From Blautia sp. An249 (GTDB lineage: Bacteria > Bacillota > Clostridia > Lachnospirales > Lachnospiraceae), in contig NZ_NFJL01000008.1 in NCBI RefSeq assembly GCF_002159835.1, positions 115,094 to 179,093 on the forward strand: a stretch of DNA of 64,000 bases, given 5' to 3'. The notes under the pieces are model-generated. The model had not been told where the DNA came from and did no database searches. It worked only from the letters and a program-made list of their open reading frames with translations. Positions 51,501 through 61,675 of this stretch are shown piece after piece; position 1 is the stretch's first letter, and every line of letters starts with the position of its first letter. The translations under genes were made by a program, and so were the position numbers.

Positions 51501-54500
51501 ATGGATAAAGATTTTTTAGAAGTATTTCCCCATTTAGAGACGGATGAAGAACTGGAAAAGCGGCTGCCGGAAGTTCTGGTTACCAAAGTGACCTGCAACG
51601 CGGATCGGACACTGCTTCGGGTCTATATTAAATGTACCCGTTGGATCCATAAGAAGCACATTATGAAGCTTGAGCAGATGATCGAGCGGCAGTGTTTCCC
51701 AGGACTTCCGGTGAAAGTGAAAATTATTGAGAAGTTTCGTTTATCCAGTCAGTATACGCCGGAGAACTTTTTTAAGGTCTATCGATCCAGTATGCTGTTG
51801 GAACTGAAAAACTATAATATGCTGGAATACAATCTTTTTTCCAGGGCCAGGATTTCCTTTCCCTCAGAGGAGGAACTGCAGCTTGTCCTTCCGGATTCGG
51901 TAATTGCCAGAGAAAAAGGGAAAATTCTCATCGAGTATCTGGAAAAAGTGTTTTGCGAACGATGCTCTATGAATCTGAAAGTAGAACCGGTTTATGAGAA
52001 AACGACGGAGAGCAAATACCGGAAAAACGCCCGGCTTCAGATGGAACAGGAAGTGCGTCAGGTAATAAAAAACGCCCATCTTTACGAGGAAAAGCCTGTA
52101 AAAGAGGAAGTCAGAGAAGAGAAGGAAACACCCGGAGAAACCAAAGGAGAAACGAAAGGAAAGTCCTTTAAGTCCGGAAACTGGAAAGGGAGTTTCCGCA
52201 AAGATCCCAATCCTGATGTTGTATACGGACGGGATTTTGAGGAAGAAGCCATCCCTCTGGAAACCATTACCCAGGAGATGGGGGAAGTGGTAATCCGGGG
52301 GCAGGTACTGGATCTGGAACAGAGGGAAATCCGAAATGAAAAGACTATCCTGATCTTCCCGGTGACAGACTTTACAGATACCATAGTGGTAAAAATGTTT
52401 CTGCGAAACGAGGCAGTATCCGAGGTCTGCGAAAGCGTTAAGAAGGGAGCCTTCCTGAAACTGAAAGGTGTTACCACCATTGACCGGTTCGACAGCGAGC
52501 TGACCATCGGATCCGTTATCGGCATTAAGAAAATCAGCGACTTTACCAACAGCCGGATGGATACCAGTCCCCAGAAAAGAGTCGAGCTGCACTGTCATAC
52601 GAAGATGAGCGATATGGACGGAGTGACCGATGCCAAAGCCCTGGTAAAACGGGCCTATGAATGGGGACACAAAGCCATTGCCATTACGGATCACGGAGTG
52701 GTTCAGTCCTTCCCGGAAGCGAATCACTGTTTTGATTCCTGGGGCGGCTGTGTGCCTCCGGATGCAGATTTTAAGGTTTTATACGGAATGGAGGCCTATC
52801 TGGTAGACGACAGTAAGGGAATTGTCAATAACGGAAAAGGCCAGAGCCTGGACGGGAATTTCGTGGTATTTGATTTGGAAACTACGGGATTTTCCCCTCT
52901 TAGCTGCGAGATTATTGAAATCGGGGCAGTGCGTGTGGAAAAGGGAAAAATAACAGGAAGATTTTCCACCTTCGTAAATCCGCAGGTACCGATACCGTAT
53001 CGGATTGAAGAGCTGACCAGCATCAATGACAGTATGGTTATGGACGCCCCTGTGATTACTCAGGTGCTGCCTGAGTTTATGGAGTTTTGCAAAGATGCAG
53101 TCATGGTGGCTCATAATGCAGATTTTGATATGAGCTTTATCCAGGAAAACTGTAAAAGACAGGGAATCGAGAGAGAGTTCACCTATCTGGATACGGTGGG
53201 AATCGCCCGCTTCCTTCTGCCGTCGCTGAACCGGTTTAAGCTGGATACCGTAGCCAAAGCGCTGAGTATTCCTCTGGCTCATCATCACCGGGCTGTGGAC
53301 GACGCAGCCTGTACGGCAGAGATTTTTATAAAGTTTATTGAGATGTTAAAAGACAGGGGAATCTGTGATGTGGATGCCCTGAATGAGGAGGGGGCTGTAT
53401 CGGAAAATACCATTAAGAAGCTGCCCACCTACCATGCCATTATTTTCGCTAAAAATGAGATTGGAAGAATCCACCTTTATAAGCTGGTTTCTCTGTCCCA
53501 TCTGAAATATTATAACCGCCGTCCCCGGGTACCCAAAAGCGTCTTTGAAAAATACAGGGAGGGACTTTTAATCGGAAGCGCCTGTGAAGCAGGAGAATTG
53601 TATCAGGCCCTTCTGCGGGGAGCGCCGGAACAGGAAATTGCAAGGCTGGTCAACTTCTATGATTATCTGGAAATCCAGCCCCTTGGAAATAATTATTTTA
53701 TGATTGCCAGCGATCGGCACGACATGATTCATTCAGAAGAAGATTTAAAAGAATTAAACCGTAAAATCGTAAAACTGGGAGAGCAGTTTAACAAGCCGGT
53801 AGTGGGGACCTGCGACGTTCACTTTATGGATCCCCAGGATGAAATCTACCGCAGAATCATTATGGCGGGGAAAGGGTTTGACGATGCAGACAACCAGGCG
53901 CCGCTGTACCTGAGAACCACACAGGAAATGTTGGATGAATTTGCTTATCTGGGCAGTGAGAAAGCAGAAGAAGTGGTAATTACCAATACCAATAAAATCG
54001 CAGATCAGATAGAGAAGATTTCTCCTATTCATCCGGATAAATATCCGCCGGTTATCGAAAATTCCGATCAGGATTTAAAGGAGATCTGTTATCAAAAGGC
54101 CCATGAAATCTACGGGGATCCGCTCCCCAAAATCGTAGAAGAGCGTCTGTCAAAGGAACTGAACTCCATTATCTCCAACGGCTATGCGGTGATGTATATT
54201 ATTGCCCAGAAACTGGTATGGAAATCCAATGAGGACGGCTATCTGGTAGGATCCAGAGGATCCGTAGGTTCTTCTTTTGCGGCTACCATGTCGGGAATTA
54301 CTGAGGTAAATCCCCTTCCGCCCCATTATGTGTGCCCCCACTGTAAATACAGTGATTTTGATTCAGAAGATGTGAAAAAGTTCGTGGGAAAAGTCGGCTG
54401 TGACATGCCGGATAAGAAGTGCCCGGTCTGCGGTTCTCCTTTAAGAAAAGACGGATTTGATATTCCCTTTGAAACTTTCCTGGGATTTAAAGGAGACAAG

Positions 54501-55943
54501 GAGCCGGACATTGACCTGAACTTTTCAGGAGAATACCAGGCCAGTGCCCATAAATATACAGAAGTCATTTTTGGTGAAGGCCATACTTTTAAGGCGGGGA
54601 CCATAGGTACCCTGGCGGAGAAGACAGCCTTCGGATATGTAAAAAATTATTTTGAGGAGCGGGGGCAGCGGAAGCGTTACTGTGAAATTAACCGGATTGT
54701 AAAAGGCTGCACCGGTATACGAAGAACCACCGGACAGCATCCGGGAGGAATCGTGGTTCTTCCCCACGGAGAGGAAATTGAGAAATTCACCCCGGTACAG
54801 CATCCGGCCAACGATGTGAATTCTGATATTATTACGACCCATTTTGATTACCATTCCATTGATGGAAACCTGTTAAAACTCGATATTCTGGGACACGACG
54901 ATCCGACGATTATCCGTATGCTGGAAGATTTAACGGGAACCGACGCCAAGGAAGTTCCCCTGGATAATCCGCAGGTGATGTCTTTGTTTTCCGGCACAGA
55001 GGCATTAAACATAAAGCCGGAGGACATTGGAGGATGCCCTCTGGGATGTCTGGGAATTCCCGAGTTTGGAACGGACTTCGTTATCGGAATGGTGCAGGAG
55101 GCAAAGCCCGCCTGCTTTTCTGATTTAATCCGGATTTCCGGTCTGTCTCACGGAACCAATGTATGGCTGGGGAACGCCCAGGAACTGATTCGGACAGGAA
55201 AAGCGACTATTTCCACGGCTATCTGTACCCGTGATGATATTATGGGGTATCTGATTAACATGGGAGTGGAAAGCAGCCAGGCATTTACCATAATGGAAAG
55301 CGTCCGCAAAGGAAAGGGACTGCGTCCGGAATGGGAAGAAATTATGAAGGAAAACAATGTTCCGGACTGGTATATCTGGTCCTGTAAGCAGATTTCCTAC
55401 ATGTTCCCCAAAGCCCATGCGGCTGCCTACGTTATGATGGCATACCGGATAGCCTGGTATAAAATTTACTATCCTCTGGCTTATTATGCGGCGTATTTCA
55501 GTATCAGAGCCACCAACTTTTCCTATGAACTGATGTGTATGGGAAAGGAAAAACTGGAATTTTATATGGAAGAAATCCACCGGAAAGGGGACGCTGCTTC
55601 CAAAAAAGAGCAGGAAATGATCAAAGATATGAAGATTGTCCAGGAAATGTATGCCAGAGGATTCCAGTTTGAACCCATTGACATTTACCGGGCAAAGGCT
55701 CACCGCTTCCAGATCGTAGAGGGGAAACTGATGCCGTCCCTGGACAGCATTGAAGGTCTGGGAGACAAGGCGGCAGACGCCGTAGTCGATGCGGTCAAAG
55801 ACGGAAAGTTTTTATCAAAAGATGATTTCCGTCAGAGAACAAAAGTAAGTAAAACGGTTATTGACCTGATGGATGAACTGCATCTGTTTGGAGATATTCC
55901 AAACTCCAATCAGATTTCCCTGTTTGATTTTACAGGTGTATAA
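51501..55943 (+). CDS. polC: DNA polymerase III PolC-type alpha subunit
   Basis: The Gram-positive replicative polymerase with built-in 3'-5' proofreading. The 1480-residue protein (slightly longer than usual) has an N-terminal domain, a charged linker with GETKGETKGK, an OB fold (about residues 255-345), the PHP domain from about 361 (ELHCHTKMSDMDGVTD), the inserted exonuclease from about 455 (VVFDLETTGFSP) and the palm from about 1000 (PDIDLNFSGEYQASAHKY). Zinc-binding cysteines are in VCPHCKYSDFDS and CPVCGSPLR. AAGGAA precedes ATG. It is between ispG and fbp, both within 15 bases. Confidence 0.97.
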   Translation: MDKDFLEVFPHLETDEELEKRLPEVLVTKVTCNADRTLLRVYIKCTRWIHKKHIMKLEQMIERQCFPGLPVKVKIIEKFRLSSQYTPENFFKVYRSSMLLELKNYNMLEYNLFSRARISFPSEEELQLVLPDSVIAREKGKILIEYLEKVFCERCSMNLKVEPVYEKTTESKYRKNARLQMEQEVRQVIKNAHLYEEKPVKEEVREEKETPGETKGETKGKSFKSGNWKGSFRKDPNPDVVYGRDFEEEAIPLETITQEMGEVVIRGQVLDLEQREIRNEKTILIFPVTDFTDTIVVKMFLRNEAVSEVCESVKKGAFLKLKGVTTIDRFDSELTIGSVIGIKKISDFTNSRMDTSPQKRVELHCHTKMSDMDGVTDAKALVKRAYEWGHKAIAITDHGVVQSFPEANHCFDSWGGCVPPDADFKVLYGMEAYLVDDSKGIVNNGKGQSLDGNFVVFDLETTGFSPLSCEIIEIGAVRVEKGKITGRFSTFVNPQVPIPYRIEELTSINDSMVMDAPVITQVLPEFMEFCKDAVMVAHNADFDMSFIQENCKRQGIEREFTYLDTVGIARFLLPSLNRFKLDTVAKALSIPLAHHHRAVDDAACTAEIFIKFIEMLKDRGICDVDALNEEGAVSENTIKKLPTYHAIIFAKNEIGRIHLYKLVSLSHLKYYNRRPRVPKSVFEKYREGLLIGSACEAGELYQALLRGAPEQEIARLVNFYDYLEIQPLGNNYFMIASDRHDMIHSEEDLKELNRKIVKLGEQFNKPVVGTCDVHFMDPQDEIYRRIIMAGKGFDDADNQAPLYLRTTQEMLDEFAYLGSEKAEEVVITNTNKIADQIEKISPIHPDKYPPVIENSDQDLKEICYQKAHEIYGDPLPKIVEERLSKELNSIISNGYAVMYIIAQKLVWKSNEDGYLVGSRGSVGSSFAATMSGITEVNPLPPHYVCPHCKYSDFDSEDVKKFVGKVGCDMPDKKCPVCGSPLRKDGFDIPFETFLGFKGDKEPDIDLNFSGEYQASAHKYTEVIFGEGHTFKAGTIGTLAEKTAFGYVKNYFEERGQRKRYCEINRIVKGCTGIRRTTGQHPGGIVVLPHGEEIEKFTPVQHPANDVNSDIITTHFDYHSIDGNLLKLDILGHDDPTIIRMLEDLTGTDAKEVPLDNPQVMSLFSGTEALNIKPEDIGGCPLGCLGIPEFGTDFVIGMVQEAKPACFSDLIRISGLSHGTNVWLGNAQELIRTGKATISTAICTRDDIMGYLINMGVESSQAFTIMESVRKGKGLRPEWEEIMKENNVPDWYIWSCKQISYMFPKAHAAAYVMMAYRIAWYKIYYPLAYYAAYFSIRATNFSYELMCMGKEKLEFYMEEIHRKGDAASKKEQEMIKDMKIVQEMYARGFQFEPIDIYRAKAHRFQIVEGKLMPSLDSIEGLGDKAADAVVDAVKDGKFLSKDDFRQRTKVSKTVIDLMDELHLFGDIPNSNQISLFDFTGV

Positions 55944-55963
55944 AAATTACAGGAGGATTGCGT

Positions 55964-57916
55964 ATGAAAAAGGAGGAACTGCGCTATTTACAGAGGCTGG
56001 CGGAATTATATCCCACCATTGGCAAGGCTTCTACGGAAATTATTAATCTGCAGTCAATTTTAAACCTGCCCAAAGGGACAGAACACTTTCTCTCTGATCT
56101 GCATGGAGAATATGAGGCATTTTCCCATGTTCTGAGAAACGGATCCGGAGCAGTGAGAAAGAAGATTGACGACGTTTTCGGACATACCCTGGGAACCGGG
56201 GATAAACGTTCTCTGGCTACGCTGATTTACTATCCCAAGGAAAAGACGGAGCTGGCCAGAAAAGAAGAAGAGGATATGGAAAACTGGTACAAAATCACCC
56301 TGTACCGGCTTATAGAGGTATGTAAGACAACCGCCTCCAAGTATACCCGCTCTAAAGTGCGCAAAGCGCTTCCTCCTGACTATGCCTATGTAATTGAGGA
56401 ACTGATTACCGAGAAATCAGAAGTGCTGGATAAGGAGGCTTACTATAATGCCATCGTCAATACCATTATACAGATAGGAAGGGCAGAGGACTTCATCATT
56501 GCCCTGGCAGAGCTGATTCAGAGACTGGTCATTGACCGCCTCCACGTGCTGGGCGATATTTATGACAGAGGTCCGGGTCCCCACTTTATTATGGATCGGT
56601 TAAGTGAATATCACTCTCTGGATATTCAGTGGGGAAACCATGATGTTGTGTGGATGGGAGCGGCTGTGGGACAGGCTTCCTGTATCGCCACTATTATCCG
56701 TAACTGCGCCCGCTACGGAAACCTGGATATTCTGGAGGACGGCTACGGAATCAACCTGCTGCCTCTGGCCACTTTTGCCCTGGAAACCTATAAAGAGGAT
56801 CCCTGTACCTGTTTTAAACTAAAAGGAAATCATCCCATCAGCGGAGCAGAAGCAGAGCTGGTCATGAAAATGCACAAAGCCATCACCATCATCCAGTTTA
56901 AACTGGAAGGACAGCTTATCCGCAGGAGAAAAACCTTCCAGATGGAGGATCGCTGTCTATTGCACCGGATCGATTTTGATAAGGGAACTATAACTTTGCA
57001 GGGAAAAGAATACCAGATGCAGGATACCAGTTTCCCCACTGTTTCCAGAAAAAATCCGTATGCCCTGACCGCCGAGGAAGAGGAAGTGATGGAGCGTCTG
57101 CGTTCTGCCTTTTTAAACTGTGAGAAACTGCAGAAACATATGCACCTTCTTTTAAATAAGGGAGGACTTTATAAAGTTTATAACGGAAATCTGCTCTATC
57201 ACGGGTGTGTGCCTCTCAATGAGGACGGATCTTTTAAACAGGTGAGAATTTATGATAAAGTTTACCAGGGAAAATCCCTGTATGACGCGCTGGAGATCTA
57301 TGTGAGGAAAGCCTTTTTCGCCCTGGATCCCGAAGAGAAGAAACGGGGAGAGGATATTCTGTGGTACATCTGGGCAGGCCCCAACTCTCCCTTATTCGGG
57401 AAAGATAAGATGACCACCTTTGAACGGTATTTCCTGACAGAGAAAGAAACCCATAAAGAAGTAAAGAATCCCTATTATTCCTTTCTGGAAAATGAAGAAG
57501 TGGTGGATCGGATTCTGGAGGAGTTCGGGCTGACCGGAGAGAATATCCATATTGTAAACGGACATGTGCCTGTTCATCAAAGTGAGGGAGAAAGTCCGGT
57601 GAAATGCGAAGGAAAGGTTCTGGTAATTGACGGCGGGTTCTGCAAAGCCTATCAGAAAGAGACAGGAATCGCAGGATATACGCTGATTTATAACTCCTAC
57701 GGCCTTTTGCTGGCCTCTCATGAAGCTTTTACCAATGCGGCTGCCGCAGTGGCTCATGGAACCGACATCGTTTCCCGTCAGGTGGCGGTGGAAAGGACAC
57801 AGAGAAGACTGCTGGTGGGGGATACGGATACAGGAATGGCTTTAAAAGAGCGGATCGAAGAGCTCAAAGAGCTGCTTTGCGCATATCGGGACGGCATCAT
57901 TAAAGAGAAAAAATAA
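55964..57916 (+). CDS. fbp: Fructose-1,6-bisphosphatase class III
   Basis: Gluconeogenic phosphatase of the Firmicutes-specific class III, which uses the metallophosphatase fold. The 650-residue protein has GDIYDRGPGPHFIMD and WGNHDVVWMGAAVG as metal sites and VNGHVPVHQSEGESP further on. ATG 55964 is chosen over a TTG at 55958; AGGAGG lies ahead. It follows polC by 20 bases, probably in the same run, and is followed by a promoter for the purF-like gene. Confidence 0.95.
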   Translation: MKKEELRYLQRLAELYPTIGKASTEIINLQSILNLPKGTEHFLSDLHGEYEAFSHVLRNGSGAVRKKIDDVFGHTLGTGDKRSLATLIYYPKEKTELARKEEEDMENWYKITLYRLIEVCKTTASKYTRSKVRKALPPDYAYVIEELITEKSEVLDKEAYYNAIVNTIIQIGRAEDFIIALAELIQRLVIDRLHVLGDIYDRGPGPHFIMDRLSEYHSLDIQWGNHDVVWMGAAVGQASCIATIIRNCARYGNLDILEDGYGINLLPLATFALETYKEDPCTCFKLKGNHPISGAEAELVMKMHKAITIIQFKLEGQLIRRRKTFQMEDRCLLHRIDFDKGTITLQGKEYQMQDTSFPTVSRKNPYALTAEEEEVMERLRSAFLNCEKLQKHMHLLLNKGGLYKVYNGNLLYHGCVPLNEDGSFKQVRIYDKVYQGKSLYDALEIYVRKAFFALDPEEKKRGEDILWYIWAGPNSPLFGKDKMTTFERYFLTEKETHKEVKNPYYSFLENEEVVDRILEEFGLTGENIHIVNGHVPVHQSEGESPVKCEGKVLVIDGGFCKAYQKETGIAGYTLIYNSYGLLLASHEAFTNAAAAVAHGTDIVSRQVAVERTQRRLLVGDTDTGMALKERIEELKELLCAYRDGIIKEKK

Positions 57917-57935
57917 AGGGTGATCTCGAAAATGC

Positions 57936-57964
57936 TTTACTTCTGGAATTCGGTTCTATATAAT
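57936..57964 (+). promoter_or_regulatory. Promoter of the purF-like gene
   Basis: TTTACT (57936-57941), 17-base spacer, TATAAT (57959-57964). Three CGAA-bearing, PurBox-like sequences flank it: near 57926, 57968 and 57987. Confidence 0.6.
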
Positions 57965-58015
57965 AAACACGAAAACAATATATGAAAGTCGAAAGAGTAA
58001 AGGAGAATAAAAACA

Positions 58016-59428
58016 ATGGGTGGAATATTTGGAGTAGCTTCAAAGTCCAGTTGCGTGATGGATCTGTTTTTCGGAATTGACTATCATTCCCATCTGGGAA
58101 CACGCAGAGGCGGTATGGCAGTATATGGTCCAAAAGGTTTTGACCGTGCCATTCATAATATTGAAAACTCCCCGTTTCGTACCAAGTTCGAGAGAGATGT
58201 GGAAGAACTGGAGGGAAATCTGGGAATCGGCTGTATTTCAGACAACGAGCCTCAGCCCCTGTTAGTACAGTCCCATCTTGGCAGTTTTGCAATTACAACC
58301 GTTGGAAAGATTAATAATACAGAGGAACTGATGAAAGAATCTTTTGAAAACGGGTGCACACATTTTCTGGAAATGAGCGGCGGTTCCGTAAATCCCACAG
58401 AGCTGGTTGCTTCATTAATTAATCAGAGACAGTCCATCGTGGAAGGAATCCGTTACGTACAGGAAAAAGTGGAAGGTTCCATGTCTCTGCTTTTGATGAC
58501 CAAAGAAGGAATTTATGCCGCCAGAGACGCAAAAGGAAGAACACCTATTATTATTGGAAAGAAAGAAAACGCGTTTTGTGCTTCTTTTGAAAGTTTTGCC
58601 TATATTAATCTGGGATATGAAGATTATAAAGAGCTGGGACCGGGAGAGATTGTCTATATCACTCCGGAAGGAGTGCAGACCATGGCCGGGGCCGGTGAAG
58701 AGATGAAGATCTGTACTTTCCTGTGGACCTATTACGGCTATCCCACTTCTTCTTACGAAGGAGTCAATGTGGAAGAAATGCGGTATCGCTGCGGAGATAT
58801 GCTGGCACAGAGGGATCACGGGGATGTAACTCCGGATCTGGTTGCAGGCGTTCCCGATTCCGGAATCGCACATGCCATCGGATATGCCAACCGTTCCGGC
58901 GTACCTTTTGCCCGTCCCTTTATTAAATATACACCCACCTGGCCAAGATCCTTTATGCCTACACAGCAGAGCCAGAGAAATCTGATTGCCCGCATGAAAC
59001 TCATTCCGGTTCATCGTCTGATTAAGGACAAGAGTCTGTTAATGATTGATGATTCCATCGTACGCGGCACCCAGCTTCGGGAGACCACAGAATTCTTATA
59101 TCAGCACGGAGCCAAAGAAGTTCATATCCGTCCGGCATGTCCGCCTTTATTATACGGATGTAAATACCTGAATTTCTCACGTTCCAAATCGGAGCTGGAT
59201 CTGATTACAAGAAGAGTGATTCTGAAGCGGGAGGGAGAGGGATACGATCAGAAAACCCTGGAAGATTACGCAAATCCTGATTCCGTCAACTATAAAGAAA
59301 TGTTAGAAGAAATCCGTAAGGAACTGAACTTTACTTCTCTGAAGTATCATCGTCTGGACGATATGGTAAAGACTGTGGGAATCTCTCCCTGCAAGCTCTG
59401 CACCTATTGCTGGAACGGAAAAGAATAA
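58016..59428 (+). CDS. Amidophosphoribosyltransferase-like protein with a lost glutaminase site
   Basis: A 470-residue protein with the two-domain PurF fold. The C-terminal phosphoribosyltransferase part is intact, with the PRPP loop LLMIDDSIVRGTQ (Asp345-Asp346) and GVPDSGIAHAIGYANRSGVP. The N-terminal glutaminase is degenerate: it begins MGGIFGVAS, so the catalytic Cys1 of MCGI-type starts is Gly; the glutamine-binding HVRYSTAG is GIGCIS (residues 70-75); and the oxyanion HNGN is replaced by VGKI (96-99). It cannot hydrolyse glutamine by the known mechanism. C-terminal cysteines CKLCTYCW may still bind a cluster. AAAGGAG precedes ATG. It may use free ammonia, act in a complex with another glutaminase, or have a different role. 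A true PurF is not in the window. Confidence 0.85.
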   Translation: MGGIFGVASKSSCVMDLFFGIDYHSHLGTRRGGMAVYGPKGFDRAIHNIENSPFRTKFERDVEELEGNLGIGCISDNEPQPLLVQSHLGSFAITTVGKINNTEELMKESFENGCTHFLEMSGGSVNPTELVASLINQRQSIVEGIRYVQEKVEGSMSLLLMTKEGIYAARDAKGRTPIIIGKKENAFCASFESFAYINLGYEDYKELGPGEIVYITPEGVQTMAGAGEEMKICTFLWTYYGYPTSSYEGVNVEEMRYRCGDMLAQRDHGDVTPDLVAGVPDSGIAHAIGYANRSGVPFARPFIKYTPTWPRSFMPTQQSQRNLIARMKLIPVHRLIKDKSLLMIDDSIVRGTQLRETTEFLYQHGAKEVHIRPACPPLLYGCKYLNFSRSKSELDLITRRVILKREGEGYDQKTLEDYANPDSVNYKEMLEEIRKELNFTSLKYHRLDDMVKTVGISPCKLCTYCWNGKE

Positions 59429-59432
59429 AGAA

Positions 59433-59463
59433 AAGGGGGCTGCTGCCAGTGAGCAGCCCTTTT
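59433..59463 (+). terminator. Terminator after the purF-like gene
   Basis: GGGCTGCT (59437-59444) pairs perfectly with AGCAGCCC (59452-59459); preceded by AAAAG and followed by TTTTC, of the same family as other terminators here. Confidence 0.85.
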
Positions 59464-59488
59464 CATTTGCCATAGAAAAAGGTATAAT
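59460..59488 (+). promoter_or_regulatory. murT promoter
   Basis: TTTTCA (59460-59465), 17-base spacer, TATAAT (59483-59488). The -35 lies in the T-run of the preceding terminator. Confidence 0.6.
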
Positions 59489-59519
59489 GATAGAAAAAAG
59501 AAATAAAAGGAAAAAGAAT

Positions 59520-60857
59520 ATGAAAATACGAGGATTACTGGCCATCTGGGCGGCAAAAGCCGCAGGAGCCGTCTGCCGGCGGATGGGCCGCCAGGGGGTA
59601 ACCTGGGCCGGAAAAATTGCTTTAAAAATAGACCCTTCGATTCTGGAGGAATTGAGCGGTCAGGTGAGAAAGAAAATCTTTGTGGTTTGCGGAACCAATG
59701 GAAAAACCACAACCAATAATTTACTGTGCGCAGCTCTGGAGGCAGAAGGAGCGAAAGTGGTATGCAATCATACCGGCTCCAATATGTTAAACGGGGTAGC
59801 GGCGGCTTTTGTACTGGAAGCAGGTCTGAATGGAAAAATTGACGCAGACTATGCCTGTATTGAAGCGGACGAGGCTTCCACCAGATATATTTTCCCTCCG
59901 CTGCAGCCGGATTATATGATTTTAACCAACTTATTCCGGGATCAGCTTGACCGGTACGGAGAAATCGACATTACCATGAACATTTTAAAAGAAATGATTC
60001 AGAAAGTGGACAAGATGACTCTGATAGTAAACGGAGACGACGCCCTGTCCGCATTTTTGGCTCAGGAGACGGGAAAACCCTGCGTTACTTACGGAATTTT
60101 GGAAAAGACAGTGAAAGAAGAAGGAACGGAAATAAGGGAAGGACGGTTCTGCAAGAAATGCGGGACAAAGCTGGAATACCGTTTCTACCATTACAGCCAG
60201 CTTGGAGATTATTATTGTCCGGGCTGCGGCTTTGAAAGACCGCATCTGGATTATGGGGCAGAGGCAGTGAAGCTGGGCGATCAGATTTCTTTTACTGTGG
60301 AAGACCGCCGTCTGGTGGCGGACTATAAGGGATTTTATAATGTCTATAATCTGCTGGCCGCCTATGCGGCAGGACGCAGCGCGGGCCTGAAACTGGAGCA
60401 TTTCAATGAGATGCTGAGAAAGTTTCATCCGGAAAACGGCAGAATGGAACAGTTTCGGATGGGACAGACCGGGATCACTTTGAACCTGGCCAAGAACCCG
60501 GCAGGATTTAACCAGAATATTGCAGCCGTTATGCAGGATACCAATCCCAAAGACATTATTATTGTGATCAATGATAACGCCCAGGATGGGCGGGACATCT
60601 CCTGGCTCTGGGATGTGGATTTTGATCGTTTTCAGGAAGAAAGCATTCATTCCATCACAGTAAGCGGAATCCGCTGCCAGGATATGAGACTGCGCCTGAA
60701 ATATGTGGATATTCCCTCCATTCTGGAAGCGGATGTGGAAACGGCCATAAGAGACAGAATCCGGGACGGCGTGGGCAATTTATATGTACTGGTAAACTAT
60801 ACGGCGCTGTTTAGCACCCGAAATATTCTGAAAAAGATAGAGGGGGAAAAGAAATGA
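59520..60857 (+). CDS. murT: Lipid II isoglutaminyl synthase, Mur-ligase subunit
   Basis: Works with GatD to amidate the D-Glu of lipid II stem peptides to isoglutamine. The 445-residue protein has the Mur ligase P-loop VVCGTNGKTTTNNLL, a zinc-ribbon insert (CKKCGTKLEYRFYHY and YYCPGCGFERP) and the DUF1727 C-terminal domain ending near YTALFSTRNIL. ATG 59520 is preferred; an earlier Met at 59487 precedes a basic stretch with no ribosome site. The stop overlaps gatD by 4 bases. The pathway lowers negative charge on the wall and aids cross-linking. Confidence 0.92.
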   Translation: MKIRGLLAIWAAKAAGAVCRRMGRQGVTWAGKIALKIDPSILEELSGQVRKKIFVVCGTNGKTTTNNLLCAALEAEGAKVVCNHTGSNMLNGVAAAFVLEAGLNGKIDADYACIEADEASTRYIFPPLQPDYMILTNLFRDQLDRYGEIDITMNILKEMIQKVDKMTLIVNGDDALSAFLAQETGKPCVTYGILEKTVKEEGTEIREGRFCKKCGTKLEYRFYHYSQLGDYYCPGCGFERPHLDYGAEAVKLGDQISFTVEDRRLVADYKGFYNVYNLLAAYAAGRSAGLKLEHFNEMLRKFHPENGRMEQFRMGQTGITLNLAKNPAGFNQNIAAVMQDTNPKDIIIVINDNAQDGRDISWLWDVDFDRFQEESIHSITVSGIRCQDMRLRLKYVDIPSILEADVETAIRDRIRDGVGNLYVLVNYTALFSTRNILKKIEGEKK

Positions 60858-61585
60858 AATTAGTGATTGGCCATTTATATCCGGATCTTTTAAACCTCTA
60901 TGGAGACAGAGGAAATATTGCCTGTTTAACCAAGCGGTGCCAGTGGAGAGGAATTGAGGCAGAGGTCAGGACCTTTGAACTGGGAGAACCCATTGATTTT
61001 ACGAAACTGGATCTGGTGCTTCTGGGAGGCGGCTCCGACCGGGAGCAGATGCTGGTGTGTCAGAAACTTCGGGAAATCCGCAAAGACTTCCAGGAATACG
61101 TGGAGAAGGACGGAGTAGTGATTGCCATCTGCGGCGGGTATCAGCTTCTGGGAAAATATTATAAGACGGACCAGCGAACCATTCCCGGTCTGGAGCTGGT
61201 AGATATGTATACGGAACAGGGAGAGGGCCGTCTCATTGACAACATTGTCCTGAAAAGCGATCTGGTGGAAATGCCCATTGTGGGATTTGAAAACCACGGA
61301 GGAAGAACGTATATCAACGGAAACCGCAGTCTGGGAAAAGTTTTATATGGTTCCGGAAATGACGGACAGACGAAAGAAGAGGGCGTAGTATACCGGAATG
61401 TAATCGGCACCTATCTTCACGGCCCCCTTTTGCCGAAAAATCCCCAGCTTGCAGATTATCTTATAAAAAAAGCTCTGGAGAGAAAGTATCAGAGAGAAAT
61501 AATACTGGAAAAGCTGGATGATTCTCAGGAGGAAGAGGCGAATACCTATGTTTTCCAAAGATTTTCGGGAGAAAAAGAGAAATAA
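60854..61585 (+). CDS. gatD: Lipid II isoglutaminyl synthase, glutaminase subunit
   Basis: A 243-residue class I glutamine amidotransferase of the CobB/CobQ-like group. The nucleophile Cys is in IAICGGYQLLG and the His of the triad in IGTYLHGPLLPKNP; GFENHGGRTYI is family-typical. It supplies ammonia to MurT, with which it overlaps by 4 bases. It starts at ATG within the MurT stop (ATGA). Followed by the rubredoxin promoter. Confidence 0.93.
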   Translation: MKLVIGHLYPDLLNLYGDRGNIACLTKRCQWRGIEAEVRTFELGEPIDFTKLDLVLLGGGSDREQMLVCQKLREIRKDFQEYVEKDGVVIAICGGYQLLGKYYKTDQRTIPGLELVDMYTEQGEGRLIDNIVLKSDLVEMPIVGFENHGGRTYINGNRSLGKVLYGSGNDGQTKEEGVVYRNVIGTYLHGPLLPKNPQLADYLIKKALERKYQREIILEKLDDSQEEEANTYVFQRFSGEKEK

Positions 61586-61588
61586 GGG

Positions 61589-61617
61589 TTGTTTTCCGGA
61601 AGGGAAATGTGTATAAT
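61589..61617 (+). promoter_or_regulatory. Rubredoxin promoter
   Basis: TTGTTT (61589-61594), 17-base spacer, TATAAT (61612-61617), 59 bases before the ATG. Confidence 0.65.
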
Positions 61618-61675
61618 AAAGGTACAGTTTTGAAATACTAAGATTCAGATAAAGATACCAGGAAAGGAGAACATT

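Noticed and set aside
52120..52170. Repeat in the polC linker
   Set aside because: A short GETKGETKGK duplication in a flexible linker; normal for PolC and not a separate element.
51864..52727. Minus-strand open frame of 287 residues over polC
   Set aside because: Antisense shadow of a well-supported polymerase gene with no recognisable protein features.
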